NCBI RefSeq assembly: GCF_900637845.1
Contig: NZ_LR134439.1
Span: 434,001-498,000, forward strand
Direction: 5' to 3'
DNA: 64,000 nt
From: Erysipelothrix rhusiopathiae
GTDB lineage: Bacteria; Bacillota_I; Bacilli_A; Erysipelotrichales; Erysipelotrichaceae
Position 1 is the first letter of the stretch. Each line of letters opens with the position of its first letter. This document shows positions 36,095 through 45,103 of the stretch, one piece after another. The notes under the pieces were generated by a model. The model was not told the DNA's origin. It was given only the letters and a program-made list of their open reading frames with translations, and made no database searches. The position numbers and the translations under genes are program-made.

Positions 36095-37438
36095 TTAAGC
36101 ATCAGGTGCGGTACAAGCTTTGGTACCATCACTAATGTAAATATTAATGTGGTCAGTTGTGGAAACAAATTGATTGTTTTTGGAAGCACGAACTACAGTT
36201 CCTTTTTCACCACATTCCGCAACGCGAGTCACATCATAGGTGATGTGTGCTCCTTTACCACTGAATTCATAGAAATAAGCTGGTAAATCACCTTCGGTAA
36301 GACCAACAAGTCCTTTAATATAAGGCTGACCAATGGAGTAGTATACAATCACAACAGTATCTGGGTCATCGTTTAAAATCGTACCCGGTTCTGTGTTTTG
36401 TTCAACAAATGCTCCGTAAGGGTAATTCATCGTATAAATTTGTTTTTGAATTACTTGAGCCCCCATGGAATTGATCGTATCGAAAGTATTTAGATCGGAA
36501 GAGGAATAATCCGGTACGCGTACAGCTTTTCCTTTTGAAATTACGAAGGTAAGTTCGTCATTTTTCGCAACTTTCTCTGCTGCACTCACACTTTGTGAGA
36601 TCACACCGCCCGCTTCGATTTTGTCATCAAATTCTTCTTCATACGTAAAGGTGTTTACAAATTCTTTTTCTTTCGCCCAAAGTTCAATATCCATCTTTGT
36701 TCTGTTTTTAAAGTCTGGAACGATGATGTTTTTTTCGTAGTTTTCGGGTCCGTTCGAAATTTTGATAAGTGCTTTGTTTTTACGTTGGAAATGATCTTTT
36801 GTGACGTTTTTATCTTTGATTTCAAACGATATAAAATTACCTTTTGCGACATCTTTGGAGAATACATTTTCAACTTGGATGTAACGCATTTTTTGTTCTT
36901 CAATCCATGCATTGATTTCAGTTCCGTTGAGTTTCTCAAAATCAGGGAGTTTAATGACTTCTTCAAGATCGGGCCCCTTGCTTATGACGACACTTACCAT
37001 GCTGCCTTTTCGTATTTTAGTTTTGGGTTCAAATTCTTGGGAAATGACAACATTTTCATCATATACCAAACTGAATTCGTCTTTGAAGTCAACTTCAACT
37101 TTATGTTTTTTAGCCCAAATCTCGACTTCTTGACGCTGTTTGTCCGTAAAATCAGGCATCATTGTATGTGATTGTTTATTCCAAATTAGACCTACAAGTA
37201 ACAACGATAGGAGTACACCGACTCCGATTAGGACCATCTTTTTTTGTTTTTTTGCTTTATAGGAAGGGTCTAGTTCCGTTTCTTCTTCGCGAACATAGAA
37301 GCGTTCTTCATCTTGATAAGTGCTTGTGGTTTCAAGATCATCCATTTCAATAACTTTTTTTTCAGACTTCTCAGTTCCAATATGTATTTTATTTCGGTCA
37401 TAAACACCGGGTTTAAATTGATCAAGAAAATTACTCAT
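36095..37438 (-). CDS. Membrane protein with PASTA-like extracellular repeats
   Basis: 447 residues. A cytoplasmic part of about 66 mostly acidic residues, one helix ([19 protein letters not shown]), then an outside region with at least three PASTA-like units. Each begins with a PDF/PDY motif and ends in [18 protein letters not shown] or LTFVISKG. A fourth divergent unit and a Cys pair ([19 protein letters not shown]) close the chain. PASTA repeats usually sit on kinases or penicillin-binding proteins and bind peptidoglycan, but no such domain is present. It overlaps the ATPase gene of an ABC system by 8 bases, so it is probably functionally tied to it. Confidence 0.82.
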   Translation of the reverse strand: MSNFLDQFKPGVYDRNKIHIGTEKSEKKVIEMDDLETTSTYQDEERFYVREEETELDPSYKAKKQKKMVLIGVGVLLSLLLVGLIWNKQSHTMMPDFTDKQRQEVEIWAKKHKVEVDFKDEFSLVYDENVVISQEFEPKTKIRKGSMVSVVISKGPDLEEVIKLPDFEKLNGTEINAWIEEQKMRYIQVENVFSKDVAKGNFISFEIKDKNVTKDHFQRKNKALIKISNGPENYEKNIIVPDFKNRTKMDIELWAKEKEFVNTFTYEEEFDDKIEAGGVISQSVSAAEKVAKNDELTFVISKGKAVRVPDYSSSDLNTFDTINSMGAQVIQKQIYTMNYPYGAFVEQNTEPGTILNDDPDTVVIVYYSIGQPYIKGLVGLTEGDLPAYFYEFSGKGAHITYDVTRVAECGEKGTVVRASKNNQFVSTTDHINIYISDGTKACTAPDA

Positions 37439-38123
37439 TCAAGTCACCTCTACTAATTTCTTCCAGTGATCCTTTTTTTAGATATAAAATTTTGTCTGCT
37501 TGTTTTGCGATTTCTTGGGAGTGCGTCACAACAATAACGCATTTCTGGTGGTCATGGGCAAGATGTTGGAAGATATTAATAATTTCAGCTTCCATTTCTT
37601 CGTCCAAGTTTCCAGTAGGTTCATCCGCTAGAATTACGTCCACATTGGTTGATAAGGCGCGCGCGATCGCAACCCGTTGTTGTTCTCCTCCAGAAAGCAT
37701 GGTCACAAGACGATCAGCCTTACTTCGGGTAATCCCAATAAAATCAAGAAGGTTGTATGCAACTTCTTTTGTTTCTTCGGGAATTTGGTTGGTGGTGATG
37801 TTCATCGCTACAAGAACATTTTCGACAGCCGTTAAATGAGGAATCAGATTATAACTTTGAAAGATAATCCCAATTTGGTTACGTCGATATTCCGCAAGCC
37901 CAATTTCGGATATGTTTTTATCTTTATAGTAAACAGCGCCTTCACGCGGTGTATCAAGTGCACTAAGAAGGGATAAAAATGTAGTTTTTCCAGATCCGGA
38001 TTGGCCTAAAATAGCATAAAAGGTCCCGGCTTCAAAACTGGTATTCACATCACGTAGAATAAAGCGACGTTGATCTCCATCTTGATAAAAATAGTTGATG
38101 TTCTTCGTTTCTAATAGTTTCAT
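37431..38123 (-). CDS. MacB/LolD-type ABC ATPase
   Basis: 230 residues. Walker [11 protein letters not shown]-loop [18 protein letters not shown], signature [16 protein letters not shown], Walker [14 protein letters not shown]-loop VTHSQE. This is the classic pattern for partners of FtsX/MacB permeases, one of which is encoded just upstream on the same strand. The family drives mechanical work on extracellular substrates or cell-wall enzymes instead of simple transport. Confidence 0.94.
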   Translation of the reverse strand: MKLLETKNINYFYQDGDQRRFILRDVNTSFEAGTFYAILGQSGSGKTTFLSLLSALDTPREGAVYYKDKNISEIGLAEYRRNQIGIIFQSYNLIPHLTAVENVLVAMNITTNQIPEETKEVAYNLLDFIGITRSKADRLVTMLSGGEQQRVAIARALSTNVDVILADEPTGNLDEEMEAEIINIFQHLAHDHQKCVIVVTHSQEIAKQADKILYLKKGSLEEISRGDLNE

Positions 38124-38133
38124 ATTGGCTCAC

Positions 38134-39558
38134 CTACATTAATATTTTCTTAGGTTTCATGCGTGTAACATAAAACATTGGAAGGATGCTTGAAGCAACT
38201 GCAACCCCTGCACCCAGAAGATAGACAGAGAGTACATAGGAAGGGGTTAATTCAATGCGATAATCTTCATTCACTTCAATCATATTAATTGATGGGAGAT
38301 AAGAACTTTCCGTATCAATAAATACATCATCCATATAAGAATCCGAAATGAGAACATCAGAGACCTTATTCGCAAGCATTAAACCCGTTCCAAACGATAA
38401 GGTAAGACCCATAAGTGTAATCATGAGCACCTCAAGGGTTACTTGCCCTAATACACCCCATTGACGATCTCCTAGCGCAATATAAATTCCCATCTCATGT
38501 TTACGATCTCTTAAAAAGAGAATCACGACAAGGGAAAGCACGATGGTTGTGGTGATGGCTGCACCCTTTAAGGTATAGTCTGCCATTACATTCAACATTG
38601 CCATGGGTGCCGCAATCATTTCAAAAGATTGTTGGGAGGTGCGAACCGTGAGTCCATCTTCCAAGAGTTCTTTTGCCTGTTGTGTAAATGCGTTTAAATC
38701 TGCTTCCGATTCCATCACAAATACAGAATCTCGATAGTTATATTTTTCTTCGTTATAAATTGAGTCATTACCGAGGATATCAATCCCATGTGCTTCCGCA
38801 ATCTTCGCTTCCTCAGCTCTCAATGTTCGTAAACGATGATTTGGAATATAAATTCGGTTATACATGGATACGAGGCTCCAGTTTTCATTATCAGCTTTTT
38901 GATTAAACGATACCGGTTTAAATGAACCTACAACTTTAATTTTGAAGTTTATGTTAGGTGTTGATTCCCCTTCGTTAACACCATAATTAGGGAGCATTGT
39001 TTTAAGGTCGATGACTTCATCAAGACGAAGATTATTTTCAGTCATCACAATGTCCGAAAGAATTACTGGATAGACATCTGACTTTAAGTCATCTTCGGTA
39101 AAGGTACGGCCAGATGTTAGTTCGATCCGCCCTGTTTTGGTATCAAGAAGATCTAGATATTCGACACCTTGAAATGAAAAATAGTGCGTCGGTTCTTCGG
39201 TATCAGAACGATCTCGTACATGTGGCATTTGATATGATTTTAAAGAACTTGATTGAATATCATGTTTCAACGAATAATCAAAAAATGCAACCTCGGGTAG
39301 TTTTCCTAATTTTTGAATGGTTGATTCGCTAATTTTAAGGGTTTCGAAATCAATACGATCAAACGCTTCGTAGTCAAGCGCTACGGTTGCGTTATAACCA
39401 AGTTTTTCTTTAAGATTTGTTTCAACACGTGATGTACCTTGTTTAATGGCAAATGTTCCTGCGATTAAGTTGCCGAGTATAAAGACAACAATTAAAAGGA
39501 TTAATGATTTTCCTTTACGTCGAGAGACACTTAACCAGGCTCTTTTAAAATGATTCAT
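38134..39558 (-). CDS. FtsX/MacB-like permease
   Basis: 474 residues with ATG behind AGGAGGTATC. One N-terminal helix (SLILLIVVFILGNLIAGTFAI), an outside domain of about 280 residues, then three C-terminal helices including FLRDRKHEMGIYIALGDRQW, the family's cytoplasmic loop. This is the four-helix MacB arrangement. It is the first gene of the operon with the ATPase and the PASTA-like protein. Confidence 0.9.
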   Translation of the reverse strand: MNHFKRAWLSVSRRKGKSLILLIVVFILGNLIAGTFAIKQGTSRVETNLKEKLGYNATVALDYEAFDRIDFETLKISESTIQKLGKLPEVAFFDYSLKHDIQSSSLKSYQMPHVRDRSDTEEPTHYFSFQGVEYLDLLDTKTGRIELTSGRTFTEDDLKSDVYPVILSDIVMTENNLRLDEVIDLKTMLPNYGVNEGESTPNINFKIKVVGSFKPVSFNQKADNENWSLVSMYNRIYIPNHRLRTLRAEEAKIAEAHGIDILGNDSIYNEEKYNYRDSVFVMESEADLNAFTQQAKELLEDGLTVRTSQQSFEMIAAPMAMLNVMADYTLKGAAITTTIVLSLVVILFLRDRKHEMGIYIALGDRQWGVLGQVTLEVLMITLMGLTLSFGTGLMLANKVSDVLISDSYMDDVFIDTESSYLPSINMIEVNEDYRIELTPSYVLSVYLLGAGVAVASSILPMFYVTRMKPKKILM

Positions 39559-39792
39559 GATACCTCCTACTGTACTACTTGCAATAGTACGCCTGAATTT
39601 ATAATAGCGTTTACACTACCGTAAAGCAAGAAAAATAACATAAGAGGAAAAGATATTTATATTCTGTGGGAAATGAACCGCCAATTTGAGCTTTAGTGTA
39701 TAAACATTTCAAAAAAATGGTGATTTTTAATAAAATTTCATTCCGCAAAATTAAATCTATGATATGATTTATACGGTTAAAAGGAGAAGGAA

Positions 39793-40239
39793 ATGAAAAA
39801 AATAATTGTAGCAGTATTATTTTCTCTTGTACTTGTTGGATGTTCCGCAAATAAGAACGTTTGTACAGTAGAAGCAGATGGCATTAAACGTACACTTAAG
39901 TTGGATGTGAAAAATTCTGAAGTTGTTGGTTTAGAAGAAGAAACCGTAATCCAAATGGATAAAGCAACTCAGATGAATACCTATGATGACTTGTATAAGC
40001 AATTCGCTGAATCAAAAGTAACAGATGGTGTTACCTTTGAATATGAGAAATCCGATACCGCAATCACAGTTAAAACAACTGTTGATCTTGCAGTTGCTAA
40101 AGGTACTCAATTAGAAAAGTATTTCTCATACCTAAGCAAGTCTGGTCAAAAAATAATTCTTGATCAAGAAGATTTAAACGTTGATGCTGTTAAAGCAGTA
40201 CTTGAATCTGAAGGTTCATTCAGCTGTTCAGGAAAATAA
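39793..40239 (+). CDS. Small lipoprotein (YehR/DUF1307-like)
   Basis: 148 residues, ATG behind AAAAGGAGAAGG. The signal peptide ends in LVLVGC (Cys17). The mature domain has a Cys near the start (NVCTVEADGIKRTLKL) and one near the end (SFSCSGK), which could form a disulfide. Its size and pattern loosely resemble DUF1307/YehR lipoproteins. The 230 bases upstream hold only a promoter-like TATGATATG region. Confidence 0.75.
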   Translation: MKKIIVAVLFSLVLVGCSANKNVCTVEADGIKRTLKLDVKNSEVVGLEEETVIQMDKATQMNTYDDLYKQFAESKVTDGVTFEYEKSDTAITVKTTVDLAVAKGTQLEKYFSYLSKSGQKIILDQEDLNVDAVKAVLESEGSFSCSGK

Positions 40240-40242
40240 TAT

Positions 40243-40270
40243 AAAAAGCACCCGGATTCGGGTGTTTTTT
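40243..40270 (+). terminator. Terminator after the YehR-like lipoprotein gene
   Basis: CACCCG, loop GATT, CGGGTG, then T run, with flanking A run. Confidence 0.87.
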
Positions 40271-40352
40271 ATATCTAAAATAAATAGGTTGATAGCAAGC
40301 GTTACTTTGAAAGCGTAAATCCCTTATAATAAAATGTAAGGAGGGTTTGAAT

Positions 40353-41111
40353 ATGCATCATAAAATTCGAAATTTTAGAGATTTAGGGGGGATTCCTGTA
40401 AAGGGAGGCCACGTAAAATACCATAAACTTCTAAGAGGGGGTCCACTCTATAATTTAGATGAGACTACAGTCGCATGTCTCATTAATGAATACCACTTGA
40501 AAACGGTTGTTGATCTACGATCAGAACGTGAAATTGAAGAAAAGCCTAATATGGATATTGAAGGTGTTGAAGATGTACATCTTGATATTATGACTAAAGC
40601 ACAGCAGAATGCAGATCCGGAAAAAATGGCACTTAAATATCGACGTGAGATTTCTACAGAACACATGAAAGGTTTAAACCGGTTGTTTGTGGAAAGTCAC
40701 GATGCACGTGATGAGTATCGTACATTTTTTAAATATCTCCTTAAGAATAAAGAAGGAGCTCTTTATTTTCACTGTACTGCAGGTAAAGACCGAACGGGTT
40801 TTGCCGCTGCTCAAATTCTTAAAATATTGGGAGCCAGTGATGAAGCAATCTTAGCAGATTATCTTGAAACCAATACGATGACCCATGAACTCGTTGAAAA
40901 AGAATTAGCGGGATTTAAAGTTAAAGAAAATCTAACAGATGACCAAGTGAATAATATTCGTGGGTACATGACCGTTGATACAAGTTATCTCAAAGAAGCA
41001 TGGGATGCGATTATAGAAATCTACGGCGACTTTGAAACCTATGTTGCGAAAGGATTGTTACTTTCAGATAAAGATGTGGAAACACTTAAACAAATTTATA
41101 TTGAATTCTAA
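40353..41111 (+). CDS. Protein-tyrosine phosphatase (Y_phosphatase3/PTP-like)
   Basis: 252 residues from ATG 40353 behind AAGGAGGG. N-terminal NFRDLGG motif, then DLRSEREIEE, and the P-loop FHCTAGKDRTG (CX5R) at about residue 140. This matches the Listeria LipA / mycobacterial PtpB family of tyrosine and phosphoinositide phosphatases. No signal peptide, so cytoplasmic or secreted by another route. Transcribed alone. A role in signalling or virulence is possible from the family but not shown here. Confidence 0.9.
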   Translation: MHHKIRNFRDLGGIPVKGGHVKYHKLLRGGPLYNLDETTVACLINEYHLKTVVDLRSEREIEEKPNMDIEGVEDVHLDIMTKAQQNADPEKMALKYRREISTEHMKGLNRLFVESHDARDEYRTFFKYLLKNKEGALYFHCTAGKDRTGFAAAQILKILGASDEAILADYLETNTMTHELVEKELAGFKVKENLTDDQVNNIRGYMTVDTSYLKEAWDAIIEIYGDFETYVAKGLLLSDKDVETLKQIYIEF

Positions 41112-41196
41112 CGGTTGCCAATGGCAATCGTTTTATTTTAAATTATGGTATAATATTCACGAAAGTTTCACAAAGTGATTTGAGGGGTTTAGATTC

Positions 41197-42600
41197 ATGG
41201 CATCTCGTTTTAAAAAAAGTATCAATATTATTCTCGTATTCGCATTGATTGGGATTCAGCCCATCGATGCATTTTCGCGTACGGACTATGAGCGTGATGA
41301 AGGGTATTATCATGAATTGTGTTCGGGTGCTAAAGCTCGTGATCATCAAGAAGAATGTACCGGATTTACAGAATATATTAATGACAAACTTGCTGACTCG
41401 GAAACCTTATTGCGTCGTATTCGTGAGCAGAAAGATACTGTTTTAGAAGAAATTGAAGATAATAATGAATTGTTAGAAGTCTATCAAAAAGAGATTCTAG
41501 TTTTAAAAGAACGTGTTACAGAAATTCAAGAGAGTATACGAATGATCGAAGCAGATGTTGTTGAGACTGAAGCTAAGATTGAAGTGTTTGAGAAGAAAAT
41601 TAAAGTATTGGAAGAAAAAGTTAAACTTAATATTCGTGCATCACAATCCTCGTTGTATGTTAATAATTATATCGAATTTGTATTTGGTGCTGCAGATTTT
41701 GTAGATTTAATTCGGCGAATGGAAGGCGTAACCCGTATTAAACAAAGTAATGATGGCGTTGTCAATGAACTGATTGCAGCCCGTAAAGCTTTTGATGAAG
41801 AGAAAGAACACCTACTTTCTCAAAAGGAACAAATGGAAGCGAAGGAAGCATCTGTAAAAAAAGAAGAACATGACATTAAAGTTTATCAGATGGAAGTTCG
41901 CGATTTAATTCAATCCTTAATGGCAAAACATCAAGTTCTCGAAGATCAAAGTAAAGAAGTTCAAGAAAAGTTGAGTTTTGAGAATAAACTTTTCTTAGAC
42001 CTGCGTAACTTACCAAATGAAAATGGATTTGTACGACCGATTAAGACAAACTATTGGGTATCAACGGGTACGTGGCATTATGCGAAAGGTGGTCGTCATA
42101 TGGGGGTCGATTTAGCACATATTGATGCCCGTGTTGGAATGGAGATTTTAGCACCTGGTTCTGGGATTATTACTGGAACGCAAGGCGGTTGTCCAACCTA
42201 TGGTTCTTATCCTCGTGGAAATTGCAATGGGGGCTGGGGTAATTATCTAACAATGATGTTTAGTGTGAATGGAAAGATTTATGGAGCACTGTTTGCGCAT
42301 CTTGAAGAGAATTCTTTCAAGTTATCACCGGGTTCTGTAGTTCGTGCTGGTGATGTGATTGCGAATATGGGATCTTCGGGATTATCATCGGGTCCTCACC
42401 TTCATCTTGAAATATATTATCTTGGATCAGATAGTATTGAGGCAGCTTATGATCGATGGGATGGAAACATTACCTTTGGTACGGGTGGTGCAAATTGGGG
42501 CAACGGTTGGGAGAAACGTTGTGAAATGAATAATCATGATGCTCCATGCCGAGAAAATCCTATGAAAATATTTAATTATACTTATGAAGCAGAATACTAA
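41197..42600 (+). CDS. Secreted M23 (LytM-type) peptidase with coiled coil, first paralog
   Basis: 467 residues, ATG behind TGAGGGG. A signal peptide ends near residue 27 (PIDAFS). A coiled coil spans about 60-260, and the M23 domain is C-terminal. The zinc site is formed by HMGVDLA and HLHLEIYY; the layout is like EnvC and PcsB-type cell-division hydrolases. Three Cys pairs are visible (CSGAKARDHQEEC, CPTYGSYPRGNC, CEMNNHDAPC) and all recur in the second paralog at 43700. Role: peptidoglycan cutting at division or its activation. Confidence 0.92.
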   Translation: MASRFKKSINIILVFALIGIQPIDAFSRTDYERDEGYYHELCSGAKARDHQEECTGFTEYINDKLADSETLLRRIREQKDTVLEEIEDNNELLEVYQKEILVLKERVTEIQESIRMIEADVVETEAKIEVFEKKIKVLEEKVKLNIRASQSSLYVNNYIEFVFGAADFVDLIRRMEGVTRIKQSNDGVVNELIAARKAFDEEKEHLLSQKEQMEAKEASVKKEEHDIKVYQMEVRDLIQSLMAKHQVLEDQSKEVQEKLSFENKLFLDLRNLPNENGFVRPIKTNYWVSTGTWHYAKGGRHMGVDLAHIDARVGMEILAPGSGIITGTQGGCPTYGSYPRGNCNGGWGNYLTMMFSVNGKIYGALFAHLEENSFKLSPGSVVRAGDVIANMGSSGLSSGPHLHLEIYYLGSDSIEAAYDRWDGNITFGTGGANWGNGWEKRCEMNNHDAPCRENPMKIFNYTYEAEY

Positions 42601-42627
42601 AAATCGAGAGAAAATCTCGATTTTTTA
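42600..42627 (+). terminator. Terminator after the first M23 gene
   Basis: AAATCGAGA, loop GAAAA, TCTCGATTT and T run. Confidence 0.9.
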
Positions 42628-42727
42628 TTTTTTTTGAACATATCCATTGACAAAAAAGAAGAACAAAGTTATTCTTTTGTTGCAAACGTTTCGCATTTAA
42701 ATGAACCAATGTGAATTAAGGGTCACA

Positions 42728-42748
42728 CCTAAATCATTCATATTTAGG
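42728..42748. promoter_or_regulatory. Dyad upstream of the zinc lipoprotein gene
   Basis: CCTAAAT-CATTCAT-ATTTAGG, perfect 7-bp arms and 7-base centre, 32 bases before the start. A metal-responsive repressor site is possible, but it does not match the AdcR or Zur consensus as I know them. Confidence 0.5.
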
Positions 42749-42779
42749 AAATGCAAGGACACGAAGGTGAGGATTTAAA

Positions 42780-43700
42780 ATGAAAAAATTAGGTTTAATG
42801 TTATTAGTCTTGATGATGCTTGCAGGGTGTCAGTCTCAAAAAAATGATGAAACTGGAAAATTAAAAGTAATGACAAGTTTTTATCCACTCTATGATTTTG
42901 CACAAAAAGTAGGGGGCGATAAAGTTGCGGTAGAAAACATCATTGAAGGTGGAGAAGCACATGGATATGAACCAAGTGCTAACGATATCATTCGTATTCA
43001 AGAATCGGATGTTTTTATCATGAACGGTGCTGGATTTGAAGGATGGGCACCTAAAACTTTAAAAAGTGTAAAAAATGATAAATTAAAGATTGTGGATACA
43101 AGCCAAGGTGTTACCCTTCATGAGGGCCATGATCATGACCATGACGATCACGATCATGAGGAACATCATCACGGAGAATATGATCCACATATTTGGATGA
43201 ATCCGATGAATGCTTATCAACAAATGAAAAATATTAAAGATGCATTTGTGGAAGTTGATCCAGAAAATAAAGATTATTATGAAGAAAACTTTAAACGTTA
43301 TGGTGCTGAGTTTGAGTCGTTAAGCAATGATTTTGAAAATAAATTACGAAATGTGAAAAACAAAGAAGTTGTCGTCGATCATACAGCCTATGGATATATG
43401 CTTGAACCTTATGGTATTGAACAAGTTGCAATTGCAGGAAGTCTTTTAAGTAGTGAGCCAACTGCAAAGCAAGTGGATGAATCCATCCAGTATATAAAGA
43501 ATCAAAACATTAAGGCTATTTATATGGAATCACTCAGTAATGATAAATTACTCCAAACGATATCCAAAGAAACAGGTGTGAAAATTCTTAAACTTAATAC
43601 ACTTGAAAGTTTATCAAAGCAGGATTTAGAAAATGGAAACGATTATTTTAAAGTCATGAATGAAAACTTAGAAAGTCTCGTTGAGGGCTTGTCGCTCTAA
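42780..43700 (+). CDS. Zinc (manganese) ABC transporter binding lipoprotein, AdcA/ZnuA-like
   Basis: 306 residues, ATG behind GGTGAGG. The lipobox is MLAGC (Cys17). Metal ligands: His61 in GGEAHGYEP, the His-rich loop (residues 114-131), His137 in YDPHIWM, and the C-terminal acidic ligand region. A His-rich loop is usual in zinc-binding cluster A-1 proteins. No permease or ATPase gene for it is in the window. Its stop overlaps the start of the second M23 peptidase (TAATG). Confidence 0.93.
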   Translation: MKKLGLMLLVLMMLAGCQSQKNDETGKLKVMTSFYPLYDFAQKVGGDKVAVENIIEGGEAHGYEPSANDIIRIQESDVFIMNGAGFEGWAPKTLKSVKNDKLKIVDTSQGVTLHEGHDHDHDDHDHEEHHHGEYDPHIWMNPMNAYQQMKNIKDAFVEVDPENKDYYEENFKRYGAEFESLSNDFENKLRNVKNKEVVVDHTAYGYMLEPYGIEQVAIAGSLLSSEPTAKQVDESIQYIKNQNIKAIYMESLSNDKLLQTISKETGVKILKLNTLESLSKQDLENGNDYFKVMNENLESLVEGLSL

Positions 43701-45103
43701 TGATTAATAAAAGAAAGAGTGCAAGTATACTCATAGTGCTTGCACTCTTTTTTTCAACTTCGACCATTCATGCTTTATCTGAAAATGACTTTAAAAAGGA
43801 TGAAGCATATTTTCATGACTTATGCTCAGGTCCATCATCACGTGACCATGAAACCTTATGCAGTCAATTTACAGAATATATAAATCAAAAAATAAGTGAT
43901 TCGCAAACCCGTCTAAAAAATATCGAAAAACAAAAGGACGATATTAGTACATCAATTGAAAATCAACAAGAAACGATTCGGGTGTATCAAGAAGAGATTC
44001 ATGCGCTCTCGACAACCGCTCGCGAATTGAAGGCTTCTATCACTGCAATCAATGAGGACATTAAACAAACGCAAATCAATATTGATGTCTACCAAAAAGA
44101 AATTGATGTATTAAATGAAAAGGTAAAGAAAAACATTGCGACGTCTCAATCACAACTTTATGTAGATCCTCTTGTAGAGTTTGTTTTTGCGGCCGTTGAC
44201 TTTGTCTCCCTCATTCGCCGTGTTGAAGGTATGGCACGGATTAAAGAAAACAACGATATTACCGTAAATAAATTAATTGAAGCAAAGAAGGTTTTTGATT
44301 TAGAAAAGGAACACTTGAAATATCAACGACTTGAGTTAGAGAAAAAGAATAAACTCATTGAAGAACAAGAAACTATTAAGAAAACATATATGGAAAAAGT
44401 TAAAAAGACGATTGCGTCGTTAATGGAAAAGAACAAGGCACTCGAACTTCAATATGACGAACTCCAAGAAAAAATTGAGCTCGATAGTCGATTGTTAAGT
44501 CGTGTTTCAAGTTTAGAAGAAACAAATGGTTTTATTCGGCCAGTTGAAAGTGGGTATTGGGTTTCGGCGGGAACATGGACCTATCCATGGGGTGGTCATC
44601 ACATGGGGGTGGATTTAGCTTCCGTAACGGGATCAATTGGGCTCAATATCTTAGCGCCGGGATCAGGACTTATAACCGCAGTTAATGGGGGCTGTCCCAC
44701 ATATGGATCTTATCCAAATGGATCTTGTAATGGGGGATTTGGTAATTACATTACCATGATTTTTAAGACGAATGGTGTTGTTTATGGTGCGATGTTTGCC
44801 CATCTAAAAGAAGGAAGTACGACTGTGTCCCCGGGTGATATCGTTTCTGGTGGAACAGTTTTAGCGCAAATGGGTTCTTCAGGATTATCTATGGGTCCGC
44901 ATCTACATCATGAGCTTTACTATCTTGGAGATGATTCAATTGAAGCCGCGTATGAGCGATGGGATCGTTCCGTAACCTTTGGTACAGGTGGTGCTTACTG
45001 GGGGAATGGTTGGAATATGCGCTGTGATACCAATGGTCGTAGTGTACCTTGTCGGGAAAATCCAATGACGATATACCAATACACACTGGGAGGGGAATAC
45101 TAA
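43700..45103 (+). CDS. Secreted M23 peptidase with coiled coil, second paralog
   Basis: 467 residues, the same length as the first paralog. The signal peptide, coiled coil (about 60-260) and M23 domain (HMGVDLA, HLHHELYY) align end to end with it. The Cys pairs CSGPSSRDHETLC, CPTYGSYPNGSC and CDTNGRSVPC are all kept. It starts at ATG 43700 within the stop of the zinc lipoprotein gene, with only a weak GAGGG upstream. Codons about 6-18 contain a perfect 12-bp hairpin with a T run (see terminator). Confidence 0.92.
   Translation: MINKRKSASILIVLALFFSTSTIHALSENDFKKDEAYFHDLCSGPSSRDHETLCSQFTEYINQKISDSQTRLKNIEKQKDDISTSIENQQETIRVYQEEIHALSTTARELKASITAINEDIKQTQINIDVYQKEIDVLNEKVKKNIATSQSQLYVDPLVEFVFAAVDFVSLIRRVEGMARIKENNDITVNKLIEAKKVFDLEKEHLKYQRLELEKKNKLIEEQETIKKTYMEKVKKTIASLMEKNKALELQYDELQEKIELDSRLLSRVSSLEETNGFIRPVESGYWVSAGTWTYPWGGHHMGVDLASVTGSIGLNILAPGSGLITAVNGGCPTYGSYPNGSCNGGFGNYITMIFKTNGVVYGAMFAHLKEGSTTVSPGDIVSGGTVLAQMGSSGLSMGPHLHHELYYLGDDSIEAAYERWDRSVTFGTGGAYWGNGWNMRCDTNGRSVPCRENPMTIYQYTLGGEY
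43714..43754 (+). terminator. Intrinsic terminator inside the signal-peptide coding part of the second M23 gene
   Basis: AAAGAGTGCAAG, a 13-base loop and CTTGCACTCTTT form a perfect 12-bp stem followed directly by more T (seven in all). It would stop transcripts of the zinc lipoprotein gene shortly after its stop codon. It also lies within codons 6 to 18 of the overlapping peptidase gene. Confidence 0.85.

Noticed and set aside
40308-40321. Catabolite-repressor-like TGAAAGCGTAAATC before the phosphatase gene
   Set aside because: Three mismatches to the consensus, including in the conserved second half.
42676-42695. Catabolite-repressor-like TGCAAACGTTTCGCA before the zinc lipoprotein gene
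   Set aside because: The second half-site does not fit and the symmetry is off by one base.
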